Positions 1-8,313 of a DNA stretch of 64,000 bases are shown piece by piece. The stretch is taken from positions 1 through 64,000 of the forward strand of contig JANQEE010000013.1 in the NCBI GenBank assembly GCA_028278525.1. The letters are read 5' to 3'. This stretch comes from Minwuiaceae bacterium (GTDB lineage Bacteria > Pseudomonadota > Alphaproteobacteria > Minwuiales > Minwuiaceae). The notes under the pieces were generated by a model. It saw only the letters and a program-made list of their open reading frames with translations, ran no database searches and was not told the DNA's origin. A program made the position numbers and the translations under genes. Position 1 is the stretch's first letter. Each line of letters starts with the position of its first letter.

Positions 1-220
1 TTTTTTTCTCCGCCTCGAAGCGCCCTTCGGGCCATCAACTCGGCTTGCACTGCCGCCGCGTTCCCCTCTCACGCTGCGTAAACCGCCCCATGGATGCTCG
101 GGTCAAGTCCACTGTTGTCCGGTTAAGAACGGAGCTGTTTGTTTGTCTGTGTTTGTTGTCAAGGTTTTGGAGACCGAGCGCAGTGACAAGGCTTGAGATT
201 GACCGACGCGTCCGGCCGGC

Positions 221-251
221 AGCCCTCGCCCCCTACAAGGGGGAGAGGGCT
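221..251. repeat. GC-rich intergenic hairpin
   Basis: AGCCCTC at 221-227 pairs with GAGGGCT at 245-251. After one mismatch, CCCCCT at 229-234 pairs with AGGGGG at 238-243 around an ACA loop. The CCCTC...GAGGG edges recur in the unit at 361-420, so the two are probably members of one intergenic palindromic repeat family. Confidence 0.55.
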
Positions 252-360
252 GGGTTTGGGGGGTGTTTGGCCGTCGCTTCGACGACAGGGCCGGGACCTT
301 CACTCGGCGTGCTTACGCCGTTTCGAAGACGTTCGTCTGTGTCTGCACCCGTCATCGACA

Positions 361-420
361 CCCCCTCACCCTTACCCTTGAACGTATACGTTCAAGCCCC
401 CCGCAAGCGGGGGGAGAGGG
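361..420. repeat. compound palindromic repeat
   Basis: A perfect 20-bp palindrome lies at 377-396 (CTTGAACGTATACGTTCAAG). It is followed at once by a hairpin with an 8-bp GC stem at 397-404 and 407-414 around AA. Outer CCCTCACCC and GGGGAGAGGG edges match the style of the unit at 221-251. It resembles REP-like intergenic elements of Alphaproteobacteria and may also stop transcription from the left. Confidence 0.55.
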
Positions 421-490
421 AACCGGATGGCTGCCTCCTCGCTTAACCGAACAGCAGTGGATCAAGTCCAAGGATGACGTGGGCGCAAGG

Positions 491-1252
491 TTAGCTCCGC
501 CAGAAGCCTTCCTTGTCGATGTGGTGCAACGCATCCAGTTCGGCCTGGGTGGGGGCGGCGGTGGTGCCGACTTCCGCCATGGTTTTCAGGGCCCAGCCGG
601 TGTTTTCCTTCACCTCTTCCACGGTGTGGCCGGGATGGACGGAGACGAGGTGCAGCTCGTTCTCCGGGCCGTGCGGGCGCAGGATGGCGCGGTCGGTGAT
701 TACCACCGCCGGGCCGTCGCCGGCGAGCCCGGCCTTGGCGCGCGCGTCGCCGCCGTCCAGGAAGCCGGGCGAGGTGATGTAATCGACCTTCTCCACCAGG
801 CGGTGTTTCTGGTGGTTGATGATGACGATCAGGCGCTGCGCCATCGCGGCGATGTCGGGCGCGCCGCCCGAGCCCGGCAGCTTGACCTTCGGCTCCTTGA
901 AATCGCCGATGTAGGAGGTGTTGATGTTGGCGAAGCGGTCGATCTCCGCGCCGCCGATGAAGCCGGCATGGATGCGGCCGCCGCTCAGCAGCCCCATGAT
1001 CTGAATCAGGCCGGTTGTCCAGGCGGCGCCGAACTGGTTCGGCCCGTCGCACATGGTGTGCAGCATGCCGTCAGCCGGCGCGTAACGGGCGACGCCACTT
1101 TCGAACAGGCCGACCGCGTTGGGGGCGTGGGTCAGGCGGGCGACGCCGTAGGCTGTGATCGGCAGGCGCATGCCGACGAAGATACGCTCGCCGTCCTGGA
1201 TCTCGCGGGCGGCGGCGATGATCATCAGTTCCTGGGTGGAATAATCCGACAT
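491..1252 (-). CDS. CoA-transferase subunit B (GctB/IpdB type)
   Basis: 253 residues, the usual length for the beta subunit of two-subunit CoA-transferases of the glutaconate type (family I CoA-transferase fold). These enzymes move CoA between acyl groups in the cytoplasm. The N-terminal segment through GERIFVGMRLP and the central NTSYIGDF and PGSGGAPDIA motifs fit this family. The gene lies 7 bp downstream of the alpha-subunit gene in the same orientation, so the two are almost certainly co-transcribed and form one enzyme. The substrate cannot be read from sequence; IpdAB-like steroid-ring enzymes and glutaconate enzymes are both possible. The ATG start is in good register with the family N-terminus. 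Confidence 0.88.
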   Translation of the reverse strand: MSDYSTQELMIIAAAREIQDGERIFVGMRLPITAYGVARLTHAPNAVGLFESGVARYAPADGMLHTMCDGPNQFGAAWTTGLIQIMGLLSGGRIHAGFIGGAEIDRFANINTSYIGDFKEPKVKLPGSGGAPDIAAMAQRLIVIINHQKHRLVEKVDYITSPGFLDGGDARAKAGLAGDGPAVVITDRAILRPHGPENELHLVSVHPGHTVEEVKENTGWALKTMAEVGTTAAPTQAELDALHHIDKEGFWRS

Positions 1253-1259
1253 CGGCGCC

Positions 1260-2252
1260 TCACTCGACCGCGTAGTTGGCGGGCGCCGACGGCGCGTCGC
1301 CGAGGATGCGAAGCTCTTCGAGCTGGCCGCCGAGCTTGACCCGATAGGCTTCGTGATCGGGCAAGTCGCGCACCCATTCGTCGCACCAGCGGTTGAAGCC
1401 GTCCGGGTCGCGGGTTTCTTTGTGGTAGTCCAGAAAGAACGCGTTGTCGCGCTTCCAGCGGCCGATCAGCGGCGCCGGGTGGCAGGCAGCGGGGATGTGG
1501 CAGACGGCGTTCACGCCGAAGCCCGGGATCAGCACCCGGCTGGGATCGGAGGCGATCACCTCCGGCTCGACGATTTCATCAGCCAGCACGACGATCTTTT
1601 CCGCCGCGATGGACGCTTCCTGGGTCAGGCCGGTCGAGCCCCAGATGTGGGAATTGCCGAACCGGTCGGCGCGCTGCACCACCAGGAAGGCGACGTCCGG
1701 TTTCAGCGCCGGCACCAGGGCGACCGGGTCCGGCGTGTCGGAGAACGGATTGTCCGCGAGCTTTATATGCGGGTTGGATTTGACGATATCGGAGCCGAGG
1801 ATCGATTTGAGCGGCACGTAAGGCAGCCCGTAGGCGCCGGCGAAGAACGCCATGCCGATCGAGAAGTTGGAATAGTCGTGGATCCTGATCGGGTTGGGCT
1901 GGCCGGTCTCCGCGGCGCGGCGGTAGTTGTGCCCCATGCCGCCGGAGACATTGCCGACCCAGGCGCCAGTGACCTCGGCCACGCAGCCGGCGCCGATCAG
2001 CATGTCGGTCGATATGTCGGAGATCGGCGCGATCATGTTGAGGTCGCGCTTGCCCTGACGGATCAGTTCGTGCGTCGCCGCATAGGGGACCGCGTTCTCC
2101 AACGCCGCGCCAAGCACAATACCGGCGCCGTCGGGTACGAAGCGGGCGACAGCCTCGGCGAGGCCGCAGAGTTTGTCGTCGTTGATGGCGCCGGCTCCCG
2201 ATTGGACATGATGCTTGGCAGGAGTCCTATCAAACCCGTGGGTTTCGTACAA
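1260..2252 (-). CDS. CoA-transferase subunit A (GctA/IpdA type)
   Basis: 330 residues, matching the alpha subunit of glutaconate-type CoA-transferases. The segment GLAEAVARFVPDGAGIVLG is the typical beginning of the fold, and the GNVSGGMGHNYRRA and NPFSD motifs follow. It is the promoter-proximal gene of the pair, with subunit B just downstream. The called start is a TTG; no ATG or GTG is better placed, and the first 25 or so residues are poorly conserved, so the true start may lie slightly downstream. The next gene upstream is divergent (start 2361), leaving a short shared promoter region of about 108 bp. Confidence 0.85.
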   Translation of the reverse strand: MYETHGFDRTPAKHHVQSGAGAINDDKLCGLAEAVARFVPDGAGIVLGAALENAVPYAATHELIRQGKRDLNMIAPISDISTDMLIGAGCVAEVTGAWVGNVSGGMGHNYRRAAETGQPNPIRIHDYSNFSIGMAFFAGAYGLPYVPLKSILGSDIVKSNPHIKLADNPFSDTPDPVALVPALKPDVAFLVVQRADRFGNSHIWGSTGLTQEASIAAEKIVVLADEIVEPEVIASDPSRVLIPGFGVNAVCHIPAACHPAPLIGRWKRDNAFFLDYHKETRDPDGFNRWCDEWVRDLPDHEAYRVKLGGQLEELRILGDAPSAPANYAVE

Positions 2253-2360
2253 ATCCCCCGGAGAAGGTCAGCCGTCGGGCGTTACCGGAAAGCTCGACTG
2301 TCGCGCCGGCTTGGCCCATTGTTGGCGCAGATTCACGCACCCGCATTCGAGACGATATCC

Positions 2361-3242
2361 ATGACCAATACGATTCACGGCCCGACGTCCCATTCCTATT
2401 TCTCGCAGCGGCTACGCCTGCATTACGTCGATTGGGGCAATGCAGGGGCGCCGCCGATGCTGATGGTGCATGGCGGCCGGGACCATTGCCGGAATTGGGA
2501 TTGGCTGGCCCAGGACCTGCGTCGGGACTACCACATCATCGCGCCCGACCTGCGCGGCCACGGCGATTCGCAATGGATGCTGGGCGGGACCTACGCGATT
2601 TCAGAATTTGTCTACGACATCGCGCAACTGCTGTTCCAGACCAAGCTGACGCCGGTCACCATCGTCAGCCATTCGCTGGGCGGCATGATCAGCCTGCGCT
2701 ATGCCGGCGTCTATCCGGAGAGCGTCAGCAAGCTGGTGGCGATCGAAGGGCTGGGTTTTTCACCAAAGCGGCTGGCCGAGCGGGACAAGATGACATCGCA
2801 GGAACGGATGCGGGAATATATCGATTCCCTGCGCAAGCTGTCCGGCCGGGTGCCACGCCGCTATCCGAGCCTGGAGGAGGCTTTCAAGCGCATGCAGGGG
2901 GAGAACCCGCACCTATCGCCGGAACAGGCGCGGCATCTGACGGTCCATGGCGTGAACCAGAACGAGGACGGCACCTATAGCTGGAAATTCGACAACTATG
3001 TCCGCGCCTTCCCGCCCTACGACATGGCGCCGGACCATATCCATGCGCTGTGGTCGCAAATCACCTGCCCGACGCTGCTGGTCCGCGGCACGGAAAGCTG
3101 GGCGAGCGACCCGGAAGAGGACGGCCGGGCCAAGCACTTCAAGAACGCCACCTTCGTCAATGTGGAGAAGGCCGGCCACTGGGTGCATCACGACCGCCTG
3201 GACCTGTTCACGAAGATGGTGCGCGACTTCCTGGCCGGCTGA
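2361..3242 (+). CDS. alpha/beta hydrolase
   Basis: 293 residues from the ATG at 2361; a longer in-frame extension to the left is antisense to the CoA-transferase gene and is not protein-like. Oxyanion-hole HGG lies at about residues 37-39, the nucleophile elbow SHSLGG has Ser105, and a late KAGHWVHHD supplies the catalytic His near residue 275. DLRGHGDS is the usual loop after strand 4. Small soluble hydrolases of this type cleave esters, C-C bonds or lactones; the substrate is unknown. Its neighbours (CoA-transferase pair, TauD dioxygenase, TRAP permease) suggest uptake and breakdown of a small organic acid. Confidence 0.88.
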   Translation: MTNTIHGPTSHSYFSQRLRLHYVDWGNAGAPPMLMVHGGRDHCRNWDWLAQDLRRDYHIIAPDLRGHGDSQWMLGGTYAISEFVYDIAQLLFQTKLTPVTIVSHSLGGMISLRYAGVYPESVSKLVAIEGLGFSPKRLAERDKMTSQERMREYIDSLRKLSGRVPRRYPSLEEAFKRMQGENPHLSPEQARHLTVHGVNQNEDGTYSWKFDNYVRAFPPYDMAPDHIHALWSQITCPTLLVRGTESWASDPEEDGRAKHFKNATFVNVEKAGHWVHHDRLDLFTKMVRDFLAG

Positions 3243-3332
3243 CCGGGCCGGACCGGCGGAAGTCGGGGGTATCGTGCCCGCGGACGGGCGGTGCTATCAT
3301 TGGCGGCGATCATTCAGGTTGGGAGGCTGACG

Positions 3333-4196
3333 ATGATCTCCGTCCGTCCGCTGGACGCGCCGTTCGGCGCCGAAATCACCGGCATCGACCTGTCGGAAGA
3401 CGCCCTGGACAGTGCCGTCAAGCCGATCGTCGACGCTTTGCACGAAAACCGGTTCGTGGTGATCCGCGACCAGGCGCTGGATACCGACCGCTATATGGCG
3501 TTCGGCGAGCAGTTCGGCACGCCGATTCCGCATGTGCTGGATCACTTACGCATGCGCGGCTATCCCGCCATCATGGAAGTCGGCAATACCGAGAAGCAAC
3601 ACCGGAAGGAAGCCGTGCGCAACGGCGCGGTGTTCTGGCACACCGACCAGTCCTACGAGGCCGAGCCGTCCAGTGCGACCATGCTGTACGCGATCAAGGT
3701 GCCGAAACAGGGCGGCGAGACGCTGATCGCCGACCTGGCCGGCGCCTACGACGCGCTGGACGACGAGACGAAGGAACGGATCGACGGATTGGTCGTCAAG
3801 CACCTTTACGGCGCCGCCAGCGGCCGGGGCGACGAGAAGATCGCCTCTCCCCTGATCAACGAGGAGCAGGTGGAAAAGGTGCCGCCGGTGCATCACCGGC
3901 TGGTCCGGCCGCACCCGGTGACCGGGCGCAAGACGCTCTATGCCGTCGCCGGCACCTGCTACGGCATCGTCGGCATGGACGACGAGGAGGCGCAGGACCT
4001 GCTGGCCGAACTGAAAGAACACGCGCTGCAGGACCGGTTCATCTACAAGCACAAATACGATCTGGGCGACATCGCCATTTGGGATACCTCGGCGACGCTG
4101 CATTCCGGCACCAGTATCGACTTTGCCGACAGCGAGGAGAACAGCCGCCTGCTCTACCGGATCAGCGTGCGCGGCAAGCCGCGGGTTTATCAGTAG
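3333..4196 (+). CDS. TauD/TfdA-family Fe(II)/2-oxoglutarate dioxygenase
   Basis: 287 residues from the ATG at 3333, preceded by a GGGAGG ribosome site about 7 nt upstream; a longer version to 3291 lacks one. The iron-binding facial triad is visible as FWHTDQS (His103, Asp105) and the distal His257 in DTSATLHSG. An Arg just after it (LLYRISVRG) would bind 2-oxoglutarate. The family oxidatively cleaves or hydroxylates taurine, aryloxyacetates or similar substrates. The enzyme sits between a hydrolase and a TRAP permease, consistent with catabolism of an imported compound. The specific substrate is not evident. Confidence 0.92.
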   Translation: MISVRPLDAPFGAEITGIDLSEDALDSAVKPIVDALHENRFVVIRDQALDTDRYMAFGEQFGTPIPHVLDHLRMRGYPAIMEVGNTEKQHRKEAVRNGAVFWHTDQSYEAEPSSATMLYAIKVPKQGGETLIADLAGAYDALDDETKERIDGLVVKHLYGAASGRGDEKIASPLINEEQVEKVPPVHHRLVRPHPVTGRKTLYAVAGTCYGIVGMDDEEAQDLLAELKEHALQDRFIYKHKYDLGDIAIWDTSATLHSGTSIDFADSEENSRLLYRISVRGKPRVYQ

Positions 4197-4265
4197 GAAA
4201 CAAATAGGACGAGCCGCTCTCGCGGCGCCCCAGCGCCAATTACGGCCATGTCACGAGGGTAGCGT

Positions 4266-5630
4266 TTGGAACTGATCGATTTTCTGCCGTTGAGCATGTT
4301 TCTGGTGCTCGGCGTCGTGCTGTTCACCGGCTATCCCGTGATTTTCGTGCTCGGCGGCCTGTCGCTGGGCTTCGGCCTGCTGGGCTATGCGCTTGGCCTG
4401 TTCCAACTGGTCGAGTTCTACAACATCGTGCCGCGCATCTGGGGCGGGGTGGCCGAGAACCTGGTGCTAACGGCGGTGCCGACCTTCGTGTTCATGGGGT
4501 CGATGCTGGAACGGAGCGGCATCGCCAACGACCTCTTGTTCTGCCTGCAGGTGATCATGCGCCGCGTGCCCGGCGGACTGGCTTTGTCGGTCACGGTGAT
4601 GGGCACGATCATGGCGGCGATGACCGGCATCATCGGCGCGTCGGTGGTGATGATGACCATGCTGGCGCTGCCGGCGATGATGCAGCAGCGCTACAACCCG
4701 CGACTGGCGACAGGCACCATCGCCGCCTCCGGTACGCTCGGCATTCTGATCCCGCCGAGCATCCTGCTGGTGATCATGGCCGACCTGCTGTCGGTTTCCG
4801 TCGGCAACCTGTTCGTCGCCGCGCTGATCCCGGGCCTGTTCCTGGCGGCGCTCTATTTCGGCTACATCCTGACGATCTCCGCCGTAAACCCGGAGATGGC
4901 GCCGCCGCTGGAAGAAAAACGCGGGCCGGACACGCTGATCGGCGTGGCGGTGATGCTGGCGCGCGGCTTCATTCCGCCGGTGGTTCTGATCCTGCTGATC
5001 AAGATCGCGATCTTCGACGGCTGGGCGACGCCGACGGAGGCGGGCGGCGTCGGCGCCGCCGGCGCCTGGCTGCTGGCGCTGGCCAACGGGCGGTGCAGCT
5101 GGAGGGTGCTGGGCGAGGTCTGTCAGCGGACCGGGCTGACGGTCGCCATGATCTTCGGCATCTTCATGGGCGCAACCGCGTTTTCCTATGTGTTCCGGTC
5201 GCTTGGCGGCGACGACATCGTGGTCGAGCTGATCGAGTATTCCGGCTTCGGATCGTGGGGCCTGTTGCTGCTGGTGATGGGCATCTGCTTCCTGCTCGGG
5301 TTTTTCCTGGACTGGGTGGAGATCACCCTCATCGTGCTGCCGATCTTCACCCCGTTGCTGTCGCTGCTGGACTTCGGCGACCACGTCGCGCGGTCGGAGA
5401 TCATCTACTGGTTCGCGATCCTGGTCGCGGTCAACCTGCAGACCTCGTTCCTGACCCCACCGTTTGGATTCGCGCTGTTCTACATGAAGGGCGTCGCGCC
5501 GCCGGAGATCAGCCTGCGCCAGATCTATACGGGCATCGTGCCCTTCGTGATCCTGCAGCTTATCGGCCTCGGCACGGTGATCATGTTCCCCGACGTCTCG
5601 CTCTGGCTGATGCGCCAGTGGCTTACCTAG
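4266..5630 (+). CDS. TRAP transporter large permease (DctM family)
   Basis: 454 residues with about 12 hydrophobic segments, the usual DctM size. Signature stretches include GIIGASVVMMTML, SGTLGILIPPS and the C-terminal LQTSFLTPPFGFALFY. DctM subunits form the membrane channel of tripartite, Na+-driven importers of organic acids. The start is a TTG with GAGGG about 7 nt upstream. No substrate-binding protein (DctP) or small permease (DctQ) is visible on either side in this window, so this subunit is separated from its partners here. It probably belongs functionally with the TauD-family and hydrolase genes upstream. Confidence 0.92.
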   Translation: MELIDFLPLSMFLVLGVVLFTGYPVIFVLGGLSLGFGLLGYALGLFQLVEFYNIVPRIWGGVAENLVLTAVPTFVFMGSMLERSGIANDLLFCLQVIMRRVPGGLALSVTVMGTIMAAMTGIIGASVVMMTMLALPAMMQQRYNPRLATGTIAASGTLGILIPPSILLVIMADLLSVSVGNLFVAALIPGLFLAALYFGYILTISAVNPEMAPPLEEKRGPDTLIGVAVMLARGFIPPVVLILLIKIAIFDGWATPTEAGGVGAAGAWLLALANGRCSWRVLGEVCQRTGLTVAMIFGIFMGATAFSYVFRSLGGDDIVVELIEYSGFGSWGLLLLVMGICFLLGFFLDWVEITLIVLPIFTPLLSLLDFGDHVARSEIIYWFAILVAVNLQTSFLTPPFGFALFYMKGVAPPEISLRQIYTGIVPFVILQLIGLGTVIMFPDVSLWLMRQWLT

Positions 5631-5650
5631 ACGGCTTCCCAGCCGTCTAG
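5627..5650 (+). terminator. hairpin over the TRAP permease stop codon
   Basis: CTAGACGGCT at 5627-5636 pairs perfectly with AGCCGTCTAG at 5641-5650 around TCCC. The stem includes the TAG stop codon of the permease gene. There is no clear T-run after it, so Rho-independent termination is only likely, not certain. Confidence 0.5.
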
Positions 5651-5670
5651 GATTCATTGCGCTCACGGCA

Positions 5671-5688
5671 GCGGACCTAAAGGTCCGC
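5671..5688. terminator. second short hairpin
   Basis: GCGGACCT at 5671-5678 pairs perfectly with AGGTCCGC at 5681-5688 around AA, followed by GC-rich sequence. It lies between the permease gene and the oppositely transcribed tRNA. It may terminate tRNA-Gln transcription or back up the previous hairpin. Confidence 0.35.
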
Positions 5689-5768
5689 GCCTGCGCGGGC
5701 GCGCCGGACTGCCGGCGGGCCGCAGTCGCGGCCGTGAACGGTTTAGTCCGGATAGGATTTTGGAGGGA

Positions 5769-5844
5769 TGGCTGGGGCGGCAGGATTCGAACCTGCGAAT
5801 ACCGGTACCAAAAACCGGCGCCTTAACCGCTTGGCCACGCCCCA
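5769..5844 (-). tRNA. tRNA-Gln (anticodon UUG)
   Basis: The reverse complement folds into a 76-nt cloverleaf with acceptor stem TGGGGCG/CGCCCCA, discriminator G and encoded CCA. The D-arm region is GGCCAAGCGGTTAAGGC. The anticodon stem CCGGT/ACCGG carries loop TTTTGGT with anticodon TTG, and the T-arm is GCAGGTTCGAATCCTGC. The weak first pair and glutamine identity fit bacterial tRNA-Gln. No other tRNA is adjacent. Confidence 0.95.
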
Positions 5845-5914
5845 GCAGCGGCCGGAACATACTGCCAAATCCGGCTTACGACAACGGGGCATGTTCGGCC
5901 AAATGGCGAAGCCA

Positions 5915-5992
5915 AGCCGGCCCGCTCCCCCGTCCCAACCACCCATAGGGTACCCTGGTTGCGGGTGGTTGGGACGGGGGAGCGGGCCGGCT
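5915..5992. repeat. perfect 30-bp inverted repeat
   Basis: The left arm at 5915-5944 and right arm at 5963-5992 are exact reverse complements over 30 bp, separated by an 18-nt loop. The loop holds a further 10-bp palindrome, AGGGTACCCT (5947-5956). After one mismatch, three more pairs extend the outer end. It lies between the 3' end of the WecA-like gene and the 5' end of tRNA-Gln, both on the minus strand. A transcript would form an extremely stable hairpin. No T-run follows on the minus strand. It could be a strong terminator or a mobile palindromic element. Confidence 0.8.
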
Positions 5993-6010
5993 AGGCCGGA
6001 ACCGACAAAA

Positions 6011-7033
6011 TCAGTCCGAAAGTGCCGGCTGTTCCAGGCGGCGGGACCGCAGTTCGCGCATGCCGAGGCCAAGGATCGTCGCGTAACAGCTTAAGACCAG
6101 CATGGCCCAGACCAGCGTGTATTCCGGCGTGAAGTAGGCCAACAGGCCAGGCCCGGCGACCAAGCCGAGATAGATGGCGAGGCCGAAGCGCCAGGGCATC
6201 AGCGATTCCAAGTAGTGGTGCAGGTGGCCGCGGTCGGGATGGAACGGCGATTGGCCGGCCAGCACCCGGCCGACCATCAGCCGGAGGCAATCGATCACCG
6301 GCACGAAGAACCAGAGCGCCACGACATCGGCCGGCAACTGGACGAAATTCACGTAGTGGGTATGGACCGCCAGCAGCGAGACCAGAATGCTGATCGCATA
6401 ACAGCCGGAATCCCCGAGGAAGAGCCGGCCGGCGAGGTTGAAGCCAAGCACGATAGCCAGCGCGACGGCCAGCGCGAACAGCACCGGCAGCATGTGCGCC
6501 GGGGCGTAAGCCGCGATCAGCAGGGTCCAGATCAGGCAAAGGCCGGGCACCAGGCCGTTCTTGCCGTCGGCCATGTTGATCGCGTTCTGCAGGCCGACCA
6601 GACAGAACAGGCTGAACACCAATGTCCAGCCGTCCAGGAATACGGTGTCGGAAAGGAAGGTGAACTTGAGGAATTCCACGCCGTAGCTGGGAATGACTTC
6701 GATCGCCGCAAGACAGATCGCCGATGCGAGCGTGAGACGGATCGCGGGCCTTAGATGGGCGCGGTCATCGATATAACCGATGGCCAGGAAGGCGCAGGCG
6801 GCAATGGCCAGCGTGCCGTAGAGCGGCAGGTACGTGGTTGTCGCGGCGGCCCACAGCGACACCAGCACCACCGCAGGCACCACGGCGAAGCCGCCGACAA
6901 GCGGCGTGGCGCGTTTGTGCAGTTTGCGCTGACCATCCGGGCGATCCACAACGCGCAGCCGCTGCCCGATGCGATCGGCGAACAGCCCCACGAACAACGC
7001 TAAACAGCACGCAAGAATTGCCGCAACCAGCAA
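6011..7033 (-). CDS. WecA/MraY-like polyprenyl-phosphate sugar-1-phosphate transferase
   Basis: 340 residues with about 10-11 membrane segments. Family motifs are in order: KLHKRATPLVGG near 37-48, the metal-binding GYIDD ending at Asp90, NAINMADGKNGL at 150-161, LFLGDSG at 204-210, and the cytoplasmic HPDRGHLHH at 265-273. These enzymes attach a sugar-1-phosphate to undecaprenyl phosphate and so start lipid-linked glycan synthesis. The His-rich HPDRGHLHH loop favours a WecA/WbpL-type enzyme over MraY. The start is a TTG with a G-rich stretch upstream. It is monocistronic or paired with galE upstream (112 bp gap). It probably initiates the polysaccharide made by this region, though a housekeeping O-antigen role is possible. 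Confidence 0.9.
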   Translation of the reverse strand: MLVAAILACCLALFVGLFADRIGQRLRVVDRPDGQRKLHKRATPLVGGFAVVPAVVLVSLWAAATTTYLPLYGTLAIAACAFLAIGYIDDRAHLRPAIRLTLASAICLAAIEVIPSYGVEFLKFTFLSDTVFLDGWTLVFSLFCLVGLQNAINMADGKNGLVPGLCLIWTLLIAAYAPAHMLPVLFALAVALAIVLGFNLAGRLFLGDSGCYAISILVSLLAVHTHYVNFVQLPADVVALWFFVPVIDCLRLMVGRVLAGQSPFHPDRGHLHHYLESLMPWRFGLAIYLGLVAGPGLLAYFTPEYTLVWAMLVLSCYATILGLGMRELRSRRLEQPALSD

Positions 7034-7145
7034 TGTGCCCCCACACCAATTAGGACTCGAGAACGAATCCGCGACTACTGCATTGAAAATAATCCGGTTC
7101 GATTAGGCTGTAAACAAAGCCATGGGCAATACGGGCTAAAGTTGT

Positions 7146-8147
7146 CTAATCGGCCTGCTCTTCCTTATCCGACAGTTTCGTTTCCCAGGCCAATGCCGTC
7201 TTGACGATGATAGAGAGATCCTCGAACCGCGGCGTCCATTCGAACGCGGCGCGGATTTTGCCGGCGTCCGCGACCAGTTCCGGGGGATCGCCGGCGCGGC
7301 GCGGCGCGCCCTGGGCATTGAGATCGCGGCCGGCCTCCGCCTCCACGGCCGCGAGAACCTCGCGCACCGAATAGCCGCGGCCGTAGCCGCAGTTCAGCGT
7401 CAGACTTTCGCCGCCGTCGATCAGATGTTTCAGAGCGCAGACATGGGCGTCGGCCAGGTCCGAGACATGAATGTAATCGCGAACGCAGGTGCCGTCGGGC
7501 GTCGGGTAATCCTCGCCGTAGATCTGGATGCCCGGGCGTTTGCCGGTGACGACTTCGGCCGCGACCTTGATCAGATGGGTCGCTTCCGGCGTCGCCTGTC
7601 CGGTGCGACCCTTGGGATCCGCGCCGGCCACGTTGAAGTAACGCAGGATCACATGCTGCATGCCGTGGGCGGCGACCACGTCGCGCAGCACCTGCTCGGT
7701 CATCAGCTTCGACCAGCCATAGGGATTGATCGGGACCGTCGGCGCGTCTTCGGCCGCCGGCACCGTCTCCGGAATGCCGTAAACGGCGGCGGTCGACGAG
7801 AACACGAACGCGCGGACGCCGTTCTCGACGCAGGCTTCGATCAGGGTGCGGCTGGCGGCCGTGTTGTTGCGATAATATTTCAGCGGGTTGGACACCGATT
7901 CCGGCACCAGGATGGAGCCGGCGAAATGCATGACCGCTTCGATGCGGTGCTCCGCCAAGACACGAGACACGGTCTCCGCATCGCCGACATCGCCGACCGC
8001 CAGAGGCACGCCGTCGGGCACGGCCTCGACCCGGCCGGTGCTGAGGTCGTCGAGCACAACCACCTTGCAGCCGGCCTCGCGCAGCGCGAGAACGGCATGG
8101 GAGCCAATGTAACCGGCGCCCCCGGTGACCAGAACGTGCGTATCCAA
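7146..8147 (-). CDS. galE: UDP-glucose 4-epimerase
   Basis: 333 residues from a TTG at 8147 that has GGAGGG 4 nt upstream; a TTG 12 nt earlier is less well placed. The NAD-binding Rossmann motif TGGAGYIGSH is at the N-terminus. Catalytic Ser-Ser-Thr (FSSTAAVYG) and Tyr-x-x-x-Lys (YGWSK) follow, and the family-typical LRYFNVAGADP is present. GalE interconverts UDP-glucose and UDP-galactose, and in some versions the N-acetylated forms, in the cytoplasm, feeding sugar donors to glycosyltransferases. It lies between the initiating transferase and the phosphonate genes, at the left edge of the polysaccharide region. Confidence 0.93.
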   Translation of the reverse strand: MDTHVLVTGGAGYIGSHAVLALREAGCKVVVLDDLSTGRVEAVPDGVPLAVGDVGDAETVSRVLAEHRIEAVMHFAGSILVPESVSNPLKYYRNNTAASRTLIEACVENGVRAFVFSSTAAVYGIPETVPAAEDAPTVPINPYGWSKLMTEQVLRDVVAAHGMQHVILRYFNVAGADPKGRTGQATPEATHLIKVAAEVVTGKRPGIQIYGEDYPTPDGTCVRDYIHVSDLADAHVCALKHLIDGGESLTLNCGYGRGYSVREVLAAVEAEAGRDLNAQGAPRRAGDPPELVADAGKIRAAFEWTPRFEDLSIIVKTALAWETKLSDKEEQAD

Positions 8148-8313
8148 CCGACCCTCCAACGCCCGAATCGCAGGGCGATGCCATCTAGAACGTCCACCAA
8201 AGCGCGAAACAATCTAAATGTCACCAAATCGTTAGAGGGTGGTAAATGCCACCCGCTCGACAGCACCCAGATCGACGCCTAAAACCCAGGTCCGAACCCA
8301 ATGGGAGGCAAAA

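Larger units (their letters stand above)
1..490. other. non-coding stretch with palindromic repeats
   Basis: No credible gene is visible: open frames here lack family-like sequence and run through simple GC-rich repeats. The stretch lies downstream of the CoA-transferase gene that ends at 491 on the minus strand. It carries two imperfect hairpin units (221-251 and 361-420) and two similar short words, GGTCAAGTCC near 100 and GATCAAGTCC near 461. It looks like repeat-filled intergenic DNA. Confidence 0.6.

Noticed and set aside
1353..2360. Long open frame extending the alpha/beta hydrolase to the left
   Set aside because: It is antisense to the CoA-transferase alpha gene, its sequence is not protein-like, and the family start is at 2361.
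4467..5666. Large minus-strand open frame opposite the TRAP permease
   Set aside because: Its product is Arg/Gln/His-rich with no family-like motifs, typical of the antisense of a GC-rich membrane-protein gene.
5769..5844. tRNA-Gln as an integration site bounding a genomic island
   Set aside because: The polysaccharide region lies on the 5' side of the tRNA, no integrase is visible and no 3'-end repeat of the tRNA was found.
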